From contig JANRJV010000018.1 of assembly GCA_033763795.1 (NCBI GenBank), positions 13,930 through 77,929 of the forward strand: DNA of 64,000 bases. Direction: 5' to 3'. Both the position numbers and the translations under genes were made by a program. Positions within the stretch are counted from its first letter, which is position 1, and each line of letters starts with the position of its first letter. Under the pieces are notes generated by a model. That model did not search any database. It saw nothing but the letters and a program-made list of their open reading frames with translations, and had not been told where the DNA came from. This DNA comes from JAEUIV01 sp033763795 (lineage in GTDB: Bacteria; Planctomycetota; Phycisphaerae; Phycisphaerales; UBA1924). This document shows, in pieces, positions 8,430 through 15,945 of the stretch.

Positions 8430-9563
8430 ATGCGCGTCCTGCTCCTCGCCGATCGCTCGCTGGCCTCGCGCGAACACGCGATGCTCCGTCGGCTGGAGAT
8501 CGGCCTCGTCGACGAGGGACTTCGCGTCATCCGCTGCGTCCCCGAGCGCTCGATGCCCGAGGAATCAACCGGCCTCGAAGCGTGCGTCGAGTACACCGAC
8601 TCGCGCTGGCGCCTCGACGCATGGCGGCCCGAGAAGCCCATCCTCCGGCGCCTCGCCGCCGTCGACTCGATCGCCGCCTCCGACAACGAGCCCGACATCG
8701 GCGTCATCCACGCCTGGGGCGAGGCCTGCTGGCCCCTCGCGCTCTCGCTGGCGCTCGAGCTGGGCGCCGATCTGGCCCTCGAGGTCTGGTCGCGCCAGTC
8801 GCTCGCCCGCGTCGCGTGGGCCGAGTCGCACGCCGGGCGCCTCGCCGCCCTCGGCGCCTCGGGCCTCTGGCTCGCCCCCGACGACGCCATGCGCACCGCG
8901 CTGGCGCGCTCCACCAGGCGCTGGCCCGTCCGTACCTCGGACTGGGGCGTGCACATGCCCGCCGATCCCGTCGTGCGCGCCGCCGACGCACCGATCGAGA
9001 CCGTCTGCATCCTCGCCTCGGGCCGCGACCCCCTCGCCACCATCAACATGCTCTCGGGCCTCGCCCGCGCCTGCGCCGGCCGGCAGCCCCCGATGATCTT
9101 CCTCGACGACGCCGCCCCCGCCGCCGCCCCCGCCATCTACAGGCACGCCGACGCGCTGGGCCTGCTCCCCCGGCTCACGCTCACCGCCGCGCTCGAATCC
9201 CGCCGCCAGCTCGTCCTCCAGGCCGACGCCTTCGTCTACCCCGACTGTTTCGGCGAGCACCACAGCCTCGTCCTCGAGTTCATGGCCGCCGGCCTCGTCC
9301 CCATCCTGCGCGCCGACAGGCTCGTCTCCGTCGCCAGCGACGCCGACATCGCCGCCCTCGTGCAGGAGCCCAGCGAGCTGGGCTGGGAGTCGGCGTTCCG
9401 CTCCGTCTTCGAGGACCCCGCCCGCGCCCGCCGCCTCGCCGCCGCGGCCCAGGCGCACATCCGCACCTCCCGCCTCGCGCACAGGCAGATCGCCTCGACC
9501 GTCGCCGCCTACAACGCCGCCGTCGCGGGCCGGCCCATGCCGCTCGCCGCCGCACGCCGCTGA
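8430..9563 (+). CDS. Glycosyltransferase, group 1 (GT4-like)
   Basis: The 377-residue cytosolic protein opens with the Rossmann strand MRVLLLADRSLA, where GT4 enzymes have their first glycine-rich loop. The middle section GVIHAWGEACWPLALSLAL is a donor/acceptor-domain helix. The C-terminal half carries the GT4 hallmark: LQADAFVYPDCFGEHHSLVLEFMAAGLVPIL (positions about 268-298), in which the E-x7-E motif is represented by GEHHSLVLEFMAAG. The N-terminal acceptor domain is divergent, so the sugar and acceptor are unknown. Likely roles are cell-surface polysaccharide or glycan synthesis. It is not obviously co-transcribed with the importer upstream, since it has its own -10-like element. Confidence 0.75.
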   Translation: MRVLLLADRSLASREHAMLRRLEIGLVDEGLRVIRCVPERSMPEESTGLEACVEYTDSRWRLDAWRPEKPILRRLAAVDSIAASDNEPDIGVIHAWGEACWPLALSLALELGADLALEVWSRQSLARVAWAESHAGRLAALGASGLWLAPDDAMRTALARSTRRWPVRTSDWGVHMPADPVVRAADAPIETVCILASGRDPLATINMLSGLARACAGRQPPMIFLDDAAPAAAPAIYRHADALGLLPRLTLTAALESRRQLVLQADAFVYPDCFGEHHSLVLEFMAAGLVPILRADRLVSVASDADIAALVQEPSELGWESAFRSVFEDPARARRLAAAAQAHIRTSRLAHRQIASTVAAYNAAVAGRPMPLAAARR

Positions 9564-9729
9564 ATCTCCGTCTGAGAACCCGCCCCGCGCGTCCGAGAAC
9601 ACGGCGCGATCTTGCCAATTCCACCAAACCCGCCCCCGGCCGCTGGATAGCGGCGAATTGCGCTACAGACTGTCACAGCAGCACTTACGTGCACGGACAA
9701 CTCAAGAACCGCCCAGGGAGAGAAGAGTC

Positions 9730-10431
9730 ATGCAGACCAAGGCCGGTCTCCTCGCAGTCGCGTCCATCCTCGCCCTCGCCACCTCGGCGCTCGCCGCCCA
9801 GCCCGTTCAGACCTACACGCGCAGCGCCGACCCCAGCCGCTCCGAAGGGCTCCGCACGCAGCGCCCCTACATCCCCGCCGCAGATCCCCGCGCGGGCCTG
9901 CTCATCTCGCCCGCGCCGCACCCGGGCAACCGCGTCGACAGCCCCGACCGCGCGCAGCTCGGCCGCGTCTGGAACGCCCGCACGCCCGTCGGCAGCCGCA
10001 CCCCCACCGCAGACATCGTCTGGGGACTCCCCGGCCCCGGCGCCTACGGCGCCCCCGCCGACGCCGTGCACGACGTCATCTTCGTCCAGCCCCGGGAGAT
10101 CGACACCGTCATCGCCATCAGCCCCTGGCAGGAAGTCGACGAGAACACCCTCCGCCAGATCCTCCGCCAGGAGAAGAACCTGGGCTCCACCATCGACAAC
10201 CCCAGCTCCGAGCGCCTGCTCAACGAGCTCCGCGCCGCGCGCCATCAGTGGCTCACCGAACAGGGATACATCGGCGCCGTGCGGACCCACGTCAACGCCC
10301 TCCCCTCCGACGACGCCGCACGACCCGCCGCCTCGCCCGCGTCCATCAAGCCGCGCGGCGTGATCCGCGTCGTCCCCGCCGACCCGGTCGGCAAGGTCGC
10401 GCAAGCGGAGCCGTCCGCCCCCGCCAACTGA
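9730..10431 (+). CDS. Secreted protein of unknown function
   Basis: The 233-residue product has a clean signal peptide (MQTKAGLLAVASILALATSALA, cleavage after ALAAQ). The ATG at 9730 follows a strong Shine-Dalgarno (AGGGAGAGAAGAGTC). The mature protein has no recognised domain. Its central part (DVIFVQPREIDTVIAISPWQEVDENTLRQIL) is the only clearly structured stretch, and the ends are low complexity. The 166-base leader region upstream is relatively AT-rich for this genome and holds CTACAGACT at about 9662-9670 as a possible -10. It converges on queD with only 25 bases between the two stops. Confidence 0.75.
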   Translation: MQTKAGLLAVASILALATSALAAQPVQTYTRSADPSRSEGLRTQRPYIPAADPRAGLLISPAPHPGNRVDSPDRAQLGRVWNARTPVGSRTPTADIVWGLPGPGAYGAPADAVHDVIFVQPREIDTVIAISPWQEVDENTLRQILRQEKNLGSTIDNPSSERLLNELRAARHQWLTEQGYIGAVRTHVNALPSDDAARPAASPASIKPRGVIRVVPADPVGKVAQAEPSAPAN

Positions 10432-10456
10432 ACCGGCTCGCGCGCCACGCTCCGCC

Positions 10457-10828
10457 TCACCCGCGGTACGAGCACCGGCTCGTGCACGTCTCGTGCACGA
10501 CCACCTCCACGAGGATCGGCAGCGGCCCCTTCAGCCGCTCCCATATCCAGCGCGCCAGCATCTCGCTGGTCGGGTTGCTCAGCCCCTCGATCTCGTTGAG
10601 GCAGAAGTGGTCAAGCGCCTTCTGCACAGGATCGATCGCGCGGCGGATGTCCGCGAAGTCGATCAGATACCCCGTCTCCGGCGGAACCTCGCCCTCCACC
10701 ACCACCTCGACCATGAACGAATGACCGTGCAGCCGCCGGCACTTGTGCCCCTCAGGAAACGTCGGCAGCCAGTGCGCCGCCTCGAAGCCGAAGCTCTTCA
10801 CCAGACGAACTCGCATCGGCTCGGCCAT
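10457..10828 (-). CDS. queD: 6-carboxy-5,6,7,8-tetrahydropterin synthase / PTPS-like protein
   Basis: The 123-residue cytosolic enzyme belongs to the PTPS/QueD family, which makes 6-carboxytetrahydropterin for queuosine and other 7-deazapurines. Zinc-binding histidines are visible in FEAAHWL and RLHGHSF. The family acid/serine segment LSNPTSEMLARWIW and the C-terminal VVVHETCTSRCSYRG are also present. The Cys of the QueD active site fits GHKCRRLHGH. The ATG at 10828 (MAEPMRVR) is chosen over the in-frame TTG at 10837, because the GGGAGA ribosome site is too close to the TTG. No queC, queE or queF is in the window. Confidence 0.9.
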   Translation of the reverse strand: MAEPMRVRLVKSFGFEAAHWLPTFPEGHKCRRLHGHSFMVEVVVEGEVPPETGYLIDFADIRRAIDPVQKALDHFCLNEIEGLSNPTSEMLARWIWERLKGPLPILVEVVVHETCTSRCSYRG

Positions 10829-10876
10829 CAGTGGCAAGTCTCCCGTTCAAGAGCCCCGACTTCCCTCCCGACCACC

Positions 10877-10882
10877 AGCATA
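10877..10882 (-). promoter_or_regulatory. -10 hexamer TATGCT for queD
   Basis: On the minus strand CCTATGCTGG lies about 48 bases upstream of the queD ATG, in the 73-base gap after rluD. This predicts a leader of about 40 bases that contains the GGGAGA ribosome site. Confidence 0.4.
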
Positions 10883-10901
10883 GGACGGCGTGAATCGCCC
10901 C

Positions 10902-12131
10902 TCACGACGCCGCCCCGCGCGGCTCCGGCGGCGCCGCCTCCATCAGATCAACCGTCGCCCCCGGCACCTCCACGATCGGCGGGTCCCCGCTCGCCCGCCG
11001 CGCGCGCCGCAGCAATGCCATCATGTCCTCCGGCAGCGGCGCCGTGAAACGCACCGCCGCCCCCGTCAGCGGATGCCTGAACCCCAGCACCGCCGCGTGC
11101 AGCGCCTGCCGGTCAAACACACCCGCCGTTCCGCCCAGCGGATCAGCTCCGATGCTCGCCGGATCGACGTGCCGCCCGCCGTACATGTCGTCCCCAACCA
11201 GCGGATACCCCAGGTGCGCCAGATGCACGCGGATCTGGTGCGTCCGCCCCGTCTTGAGTTCCAGCTCGACCAGCGTCATCGCCGAACCGCTGAGCGCCAG
11301 CCGCTGACGAACCCGGTAGATCGTGACCGCCGGCTTGCCCAGCTCGTCGTGCCGGACCTGCTGCTTCTCCCGCAGCCCCTTCACCCTGCTCACGCTCGGC
11401 CCAAGCGGCACATCGATCACATCCACATCGGGCTCGATCAGCCCGTGCACGATCGCCAGGTACCGCTTGTCCACCGCGCGGTTCTCGAACTGACGCCCGA
11501 GCTTCCAGTGCGCCTGGTCGTCTTTGGCGACAACCATCACGCCAGACGTCCGCCGATCCAGCCGGTGTACCACGCCGGGCCGCGCAAACTCCTTCCCCAC
11601 CGACGACAGCCCCGGGCCGCCCCCGCGAAAGTGATGCACCAGCGCGTTGAGCAGCGTCCCCTTCAGGTGGCTCCGCGCCGGATGCACGATCAGGTCCGGC
11701 TGCTTGTTCACCACGATCAGCGCATCGTCCTCGTACAGGATCTCCAGCGGGATCGCCTCGGGCTGGATCTCCGTGCTGGGCGGCGGCGGCAGCGCCACCT
11801 CCACCACATCGTTCAGCCGCAGCTTCTGCGACGCCTTCGCCCCCCGCCCGTTCACAGAGACGCCCCCCTCGTCGATCAGCCGCTGCAGCTGGCTCCGGCT
11901 CATGAACGAGATGCGGTCCGTCAGATACTTGTCGAGGCGCTTGTCCAGGTCGCGCGACAGCTTGAACGTCACGCGGCAGAGCCCCTCGCTCTCGCCACCG
12001 TCGTCCGCCTCATCAACCGTCGCGTCCTGCTCATCGCCGCCGATCGCCAGACGCACCGCGTCCGGATCGACCCGACCCCCCGGCAGGATCAGCGAGCGGT
12101 GCTTGCGTTCGGCTTCCTCGGAAGCTGACAA
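10902..12131 (-). CDS. rluD: RluD-family 23S rRNA pseudouridine synthase
   Basis: The 409-residue enzyme isomerises uridine to pseudouridine in rRNA. An N-terminal Asp/Glu-rich extension (about 50 residues) precedes an S4 RNA-binding domain (LDKRLDKYLTDRISFMSRSQLQRLIDEG, about residues 60-125). The catalytic domain has the motif GVVHRLDRRTSGVMVVAK with the catalytic Asp, and KTGRTHQIRVHLAHLGYPLVGDDMYGG near the C-terminus. The start is a TTG at 12131, supported by AAGGAAGG four bases upstream. RluA/C/D enzymes share these motifs, so RluD is the best but not the only assignment. Confidence 0.9.
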   Translation of the reverse strand: MSASEEAERKHRSLILPGGRVDPDAVRLAIGGDEQDATVDEADDGGESEGLCRVTFKLSRDLDKRLDKYLTDRISFMSRSQLQRLIDEGGVSVNGRGAKASQKLRLNDVVEVALPPPPSTEIQPEAIPLEILYEDDALIVVNKQPDLIVHPARSHLKGTLLNALVHHFRGGGPGLSSVGKEFARPGVVHRLDRRTSGVMVVAKDDQAHWKLGRQFENRAVDKRYLAIVHGLIEPDVDVIDVPLGPSVSRVKGLREKQQVRHDELGKPAVTIYRVRQRLALSGSAMTLVELELKTGRTHQIRVHLAHLGYPLVGDDMYGGRHVDPASIGADPLGGTAGVFDRQALHAAVLGFRHPLTGAAVRFTAPLPEDMMALLRRARRASGDPPIVEVPGATVDLMEAAPPEPRGAAS

Positions 12132-12167
12132 GACGCCTTCCTTTGCCCCGCGCTCAAGAGGCGTCGC

Positions 12168-13085
12168 TCAGGGCTTGGGCGCTTCTTCCGCGGGCTTGGC
12201 GGGCTCCGTCTGCTGGGGTGCGCTCGCCGGCGGCGCCTCAGCGGGCGCAGGCGCCGGGCCACCCGTCGAGCCCTCGAACCCCGGCGGAACAAACCCGGGC
12301 GGCATCCGCTCCAGGTCCAGATCGGCCCCGTCGATCGAGATCGACTGCTCCAGTTGCTCCGGCGTCGACGCCGCGATCGCAGGCAGGTCCGCATCGCTCA
12401 GCAGCGTGACGTTCGCCGCGTACGCGTCCAGCCGGCCCGCGCGCTTCGTCGCCTCCGCCGCCTGCTGAGGGAATCCCGCCTTCGTCGCCGCCGCGGCCAG
12501 CTCGCTCAGCATCGTCCGCGCCTGATCCACCTGCCCCGCCGACATCGCCGCCGCCACCTGCCCCCACCGCGCCCGCAGGTTCAGCGGCGCCACGTCGGCC
12601 TTGCCCGACGTCGCCTGCACAACCTGGTCGAACAGCCCCCGCGCCGACTGCACCATCTGCGTTACTTCATCGGGCTTGAGCACATCCTCGGGCTTCGTGG
12701 CCGCGAGGTCCGCCCCGGGCCGCAGCCCGCGCCGCGCCGACCCCAGATAGATTTCCGCCGCGTTCAGCCGCGCCAGCTCCGCGATCGAGCCCTGGCCCTT
12801 GTGCTCCTCCGCGACGCGCAGCAGGTTGTCCGGGCTGCCGTTGAGCACGCCGTCGGCCCCCTGCTGACCCGCAGCCGCCGTCAGCGCCGCGAACGCCTGG
12901 TCCAGCTTGTCCGCCCGGTACTGCTGCAGCCGCGTGTACCCCACATACCCCGCAACGACGACCAGCACCGCGCTCAGGATCCACGTGCCGTACTTCTCAA
13001 GCCACGCGATCAGATCGGTGTTGAGACGCGACTCCTGAAGACCCGCTCCGACCTGGATCTGTTGCTGACGATCGTCCAGACTCAT
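12168..13085 (-). CDS. Single-span membrane protein with TPR-like helical domain (YfgM-like)
   Basis: The 305-residue protein has a short cytoplasmic N-terminus, one transmembrane helix (WILSAVLVVVAGYVGYTRL, residues 34-52) and a helical periplasmic domain of about 200 residues. The domain shows TPR-like periodicity (AELARLNAAEIYLGSARRGL; LRARWGQVAAAMSAGQVDQARTML). A Pro/Ala-rich tail follows. This is the layout of YfgM/TPR_21 proteins, which act as periplasmic chaperone adaptors at the Sec translocon. The homology is inferred from architecture only. The start is ATG 13085 with GAGG six bases upstream. Confidence 0.65.
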   Translation of the reverse strand: MSLDDRQQQIQVGAGLQESRLNTDLIAWLEKYGTWILSAVLVVVAGYVGYTRLQQYRADKLDQAFAALTAAAGQQGADGVLNGSPDNLLRVAEEHKGQGSIAELARLNAAEIYLGSARRGLRPGADLAATKPEDVLKPDEVTQMVQSARGLFDQVVQATSGKADVAPLNLRARWGQVAAAMSAGQVDQARTMLSELAAAATKAGFPQQAAEATKRAGRLDAYAANVTLLSDADLPAIAASTPEQLEQSISIDGADLDLERMPPGFVPPGFEGSTGGPAPAPAEAPPASAPQQTEPAKPAEEAPKP

Positions 13086-13126
13086 GAATAACCTCGCAGG
13101 GAATGGGCAGCACGTTCGAGCCCCAC

Positions 13127-13132
13127 AGTGTA
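13127..13132 (-). promoter_or_regulatory. -10 hexamer TACACT for the YfgM-like gene
   Basis: On the minus strand GTACACTG lies about 40 bases upstream of the ATG at 13085, in a 78-base gap. It gives a leader of about 35 bases carrying the GAGG site, so this gene and rluD may be transcribed apart from the coaX/MnmE-like genes. Confidence 0.45.
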
Positions 13133-13163
13133 CTCCCCCGCTCTCTCCCCGGGCCGCGGCCTC

Positions 13164-14180
13164 TCACACCGCCGCCGGGCCCGGTAAACCCGCGTGAAAA
13201 CGCCACCGCCCGGCCACCCGCAGCGCCTCTTCAGGCACCAGCGCCCCGCGCACCGCCCGAGCCACCTCCTCCGACCCGCGCCCCGCCCCCGCCGCCGTCC
13301 CCACCGCGCACCCCCGCGCCGGAGCCCCCAGATCGCCCCGCATCGCCAGCCGCACCACCGGGATCCCCGCAAGCCCCACGTCCGCCGGGTCGGTCTCGCC
13401 CACCACCGGATCAACCGCGAGCACCAGCAGGTCGGCCCCGCGCGCCGCCTCGAGCGCCGCCGCCTGCGCCGCCCGCTCCAGTTCCGCCTCCTCCGCCGGC
13501 ACGTCCCTTCTCACGCCCGGTGTATCGATCCACCGCACCGCAACGCCGTCCAGCACCAGCATCACCCCCACATGGTCCCGCGTCGTCCCCGGAGTGTCCG
13601 AGACGATCGACACGTTCCGCCGCGCCAGCAGATTGGTCAGCGTGCTCTTGCCCGCGTTCGCCGGGCCGATCAGCGCGACCAGCGGCGGCGACAGCAGCCG
13701 CCCCAGCGCCGCCGCCGTCCGCTCATCCACCTCGCGCCCCTCTCCCGCCCGCCACCGCCGCGCATGCTCCAGCACGATCGCCGCCGCGCGCGGGCTCGCC
13801 GAGCGCCACAGCGCATCCAGCGCGCACGCCTCGATCTCGTCCTGCGCCTCGGGGAAAAGCTCGCCCGGCTCCGGCCCACCCGCCCGCACGATCCCCGCCT
13901 TCTCCAACTCGTCGCTGAGCGCCGCGATGATCGCCGCCCCGCCGTGAGGCGTCAGCAGCGCCGCACGCTCGCTCACCCGCGCGACCAGACCCCGGTCCAC
14001 ACCCGCCAGATCCCGCAGCACCACCGCTCCCACCCCCACGCGCCCCGCGCCGATCGCGCCCAGCGCCGCGTCCAGCGCGCCCCCGTCCTGCGCCGCCAGG
14101 TGAAACACCGCGATCGCCGCCCCGCCATCGACCGGCGGCGGCGTCCCCAGAGTGAAGCGCACGCCCCCCGACGCCTTCAT
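13164..14180 (-). CDS. Degenerate MnmE/TrmE-like GTPase
   Basis: The 338-residue protein has the MnmE order: a divergent N-terminal folate-binding-like domain (about 1-110), a shortened helical segment, and a Ras-like G domain from about residue 165. G1 is GPANAGKST, G2 is in SDTPGTTRD, and G3 is DTPG. The G4 motif NKxD is replaced by MRGD, so guanine specificity may be altered. The C-terminal Cys motif (CIGK) needed by MnmE for tRNA wobble-uridine modification is missing; the protein ends RWRFHAGLPGPAAV. True MnmE is about 450 residues. Its start overlaps the coaX stop (ATGA). It may have lost tRNA modification activity and retain only a GTPase role. Confidence 0.75.
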   Translation of the reverse strand: MKASGGVRFTLGTPPPVDGGAAIAVFHLAAQDGGALDAALGAIGAGRVGVGAVVLRDLAGVDRGLVARVSERAALLTPHGGAAIIAALSDELEKAGIVRAGGPEPGELFPEAQDEIEACALDALWRSASPRAAAIVLEHARRWRAGEGREVDERTAAALGRLLSPPLVALIGPANAGKSTLTNLLARRNVSIVSDTPGTTRDHVGVMLVLDGVAVRWIDTPGVRRDVPAEEAELERAAQAAALEAARGADLLVLAVDPVVGETDPADVGLAGIPVVRLAMRGDLGAPARGCAVGTAAGAGRGSEEVARAVRGALVPEEALRVAGRWRFHAGLPGPAAV

Positions 14181-14986
14181 GCGTCCTCGCCGCGCCCCGG
14201 CTCCACGCGGTCCTCGTCATCCGTCAGCGCCCGCCGGCACGCCGCCTCGATCCCCCACAATGTCAGATCAGGCACGATCCGGTCGATCAGTTCATCGTCA
14301 TCGAAGATCAGCGCCGCGTCCCCGCCCGTCGCCACCACCGGCGGATACCCCTCGTACGCCTCCGCGTACCGCTCCACGAGGATCCGCACCAGCCCGCGAA
14401 TGCCGAAATACACCCCGTTGAGCATCGCCTCCGCCGTGTTCTTCCCGAAGGGACCCGCGTCGGGCCGGCCCAGCACGATCGAGGGCAGCGCCGCCGTCCG
14501 CTCGTGCAGCGCCGCCAGCTGCATCCCCGCCCCGGGCGCGATCGCGCCCCCCTGGAACACGCCCATCCCGTCCACGAAGTCGACCGTCACCGCCGTCCCG
14601 CAGTCAACGACCACGCACGCCTGCTTCATGTTCTCGTACGCCGCCAGCGCGTTGAGCAGCCGGTCCTGCCCGGGCGTCGCGCCCTCGGCGAGCGCCGTCT
14701 CGATCGGGATCGCAAGGTCGAGCCCGATGCGGTAGATCGGGGCGCCCGGGGTCTCGCCCAGCGCGTCGACCAGCCCGCGCGCCGCCGGCTCGTTCACCGA
14801 CGCCACCACCACCGCCGCCGGACCACCGTCCGCCTCCGCCGTCAGTTCCTCGACCATCGACCGCGCCTGCTGCAACAGCACCGCCTGCTGCGCGTTCATC
14901 AGCCGCTGCGACCGCAGCAGCTCGCGCCCGCGGAAACGCCCCAGCCGCGTCGTGCTGTTGCCCACGCTCACCGCCAGCAGGTTCAT
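14177..14986 (-). CDS. coaX: Type III pantothenate kinase
   Basis: The 269-residue cytosolic enzyme phosphorylates pantothenate in the first step of coenzyme A synthesis. Family motifs are TPGQDRLLNAL (catalytic GxDR Asp), VVVDCGTAVTVDFVD, GGAIAPG and ATGGD. The first phosphate motif, normally DxGNT, reads SVGNST here: the leading Asp is replaced by Ser, which is unusual. The ATG at 14986 is chosen; a GTG at 15001 that overlaps the preceding stop is an alternative. The end overlaps the start of the MnmE-like gene by four bases. Confidence 0.88.
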   Translation of the reverse strand: MNLLAVSVGNSTTRLGRFRGRELLRSQRLMNAQQAVLLQQARSMVEELTAEADGGPAAVVVASVNEPAARGLVDALGETPGAPIYRIGLDLAIPIETALAEGATPGQDRLLNALAAYENMKQACVVVDCGTAVTVDFVDGMGVFQGGAIAPGAGMQLAALHERTAALPSIVLGRPDAGPFGKNTAEAMLNGVYFGIRGLVRILVERYAEAYEGYPPVVATGGDAALIFDDDELIDRIVPDLTLWGIEAACRRALTDDEDRVEPGRGEDA

Positions 14987-14993
14987 CGACGAC

Positions 14994-15905
14994 TCAGACA
15001 CGCGCCACGCTCCGCGCCGCCGACCCCGCCGAGTTCACGTCGCGCCCCACCGCCTCCACCAGCGCCGCCAGCAGCTCACGCGCCCGCGGCCCGGGCCGAC
15101 CGTCCCCCACCGCCGCGCCGTCGATCGACACCACGCTCGCCACCATCGTCTTGGTCCCCACCAGCATCACCTCCGGCGCCGCCCGCAGCTCCGCCTCGCG
15201 CACCGGCCGCTCCACCACCGCCGCCCCACCGACGCCGTGATCGACCAGCAGCCGCCGCGTCACTCCCGCCAGCATCGGCGCGCTCTCGAGCGAAGGCGTC
15301 ACGAACGACCGCCCGTCGTGCAGGAACACGTTCGTCGCCGTCCCCTCCGTCACCAGCCCGTCCCGCACCATCACCGCGTCGTCGCACCCCAGCTCGTCCG
15401 CCTCAAACGCCGCCAGCACGCCCCCCAGCAGCGAGATCGACTTCACATGCCCGCGCAGCCACCGCGTATCGGGACGCAGCGCCACCCGCTTCACCTCGGG
15501 CTCCGTGCACTGGGCCACGGGCCTCACCGCCGTCGCGTACCCCAGGACCGTCGGCCTGATCGGCCCCCGCGGCACGCGCGGCCGCTCGGGCCCCGCCGCC
15601 CCCGCCGGCGTCCCACGCGTGATCTGCCAGTACACGAACGCCTCCACCAGCCCGCTCCCGCGCACCAGCTCCTCCGTCAGAGGGCCCAGCGACGCCGCGT
15701 CAAACCCGCTCAGCCGGCACTCGCGCAGACCCTCCGCCAGCCGCTGCTCGTGGTGCCACAGACCGATGACCCGCGGCACGCCGTCGCGCCCCGCCGTCGT
15801 CCGCAGCCCCTCGTACACACCGTCGCCGAAAAGGAACCCGCGGTCGAAGACCGACACACGAGCCTCGTCCGCTTCCACCAGCGATCCGTTGAAATGAACG
15901 CGCAC
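14994..15905 (-). CDS. Class IV PLP-dependent aminotransferase (branched-chain / D-amino acid type)
   Basis: The 303-residue fold-type IV enzyme shows the family N-terminal motif VFDRGFLFGDGVYEGLRT, the PLP lysine in HVKSISLLGGVLA (about residue 152), and the glutamate loop RDGLVTEGTATNVFL that follows it. Candidate activities are branched-chain or D-alanine transamination or aminodeoxychorismate lyase; the sequence alone does not decide. The GTG at 15905 is preferred to the TTG at 15911 because a TAGGCT hexamer ends exactly six bases before it, as at other leaderless starts in this window. Confidence 0.85.
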   Translation of the reverse strand: MRVHFNGSLVEADEARVSVFDRGFLFGDGVYEGLRTTAGRDGVPRVIGLWHHEQRLAEGLRECRLSGFDAASLGPLTEELVRGSGLVEAFVYWQITRGTPAGAAGPERPRVPRGPIRPTVLGYATAVRPVAQCTEPEVKRVALRPDTRWLRGHVKSISLLGGVLAAFEADELGCDDAVMVRDGLVTEGTATNVFLHDGRSFVTPSLESAPMLAGVTRRLLVDHGVGGAAVVERPVREAELRAAPEVMLVGTKTMVASVVSIDGAAVGDGRPGPRARELLAALVEAVGRDVNSAGSAARSVARV

Positions 15906-15911
15906 GCTCAA

Positions 15912-15917
15912 AGCCTA
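15912..15917 (-). promoter_or_regulatory. -10 hexamer TAGGCT for the aminotransferase-coaX-GTPase operon
   Basis: On the minus strand GCTAGGCT ends six bases before the GTG at 15905. The hexamer abuts the alternative TTG start at 15911, which would therefore lie upstream of the predicted transcript start. Confidence 0.45.
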
Positions 15918-15945
15918 GCACGCCACCCCTCGCCCGACCCGGCCC

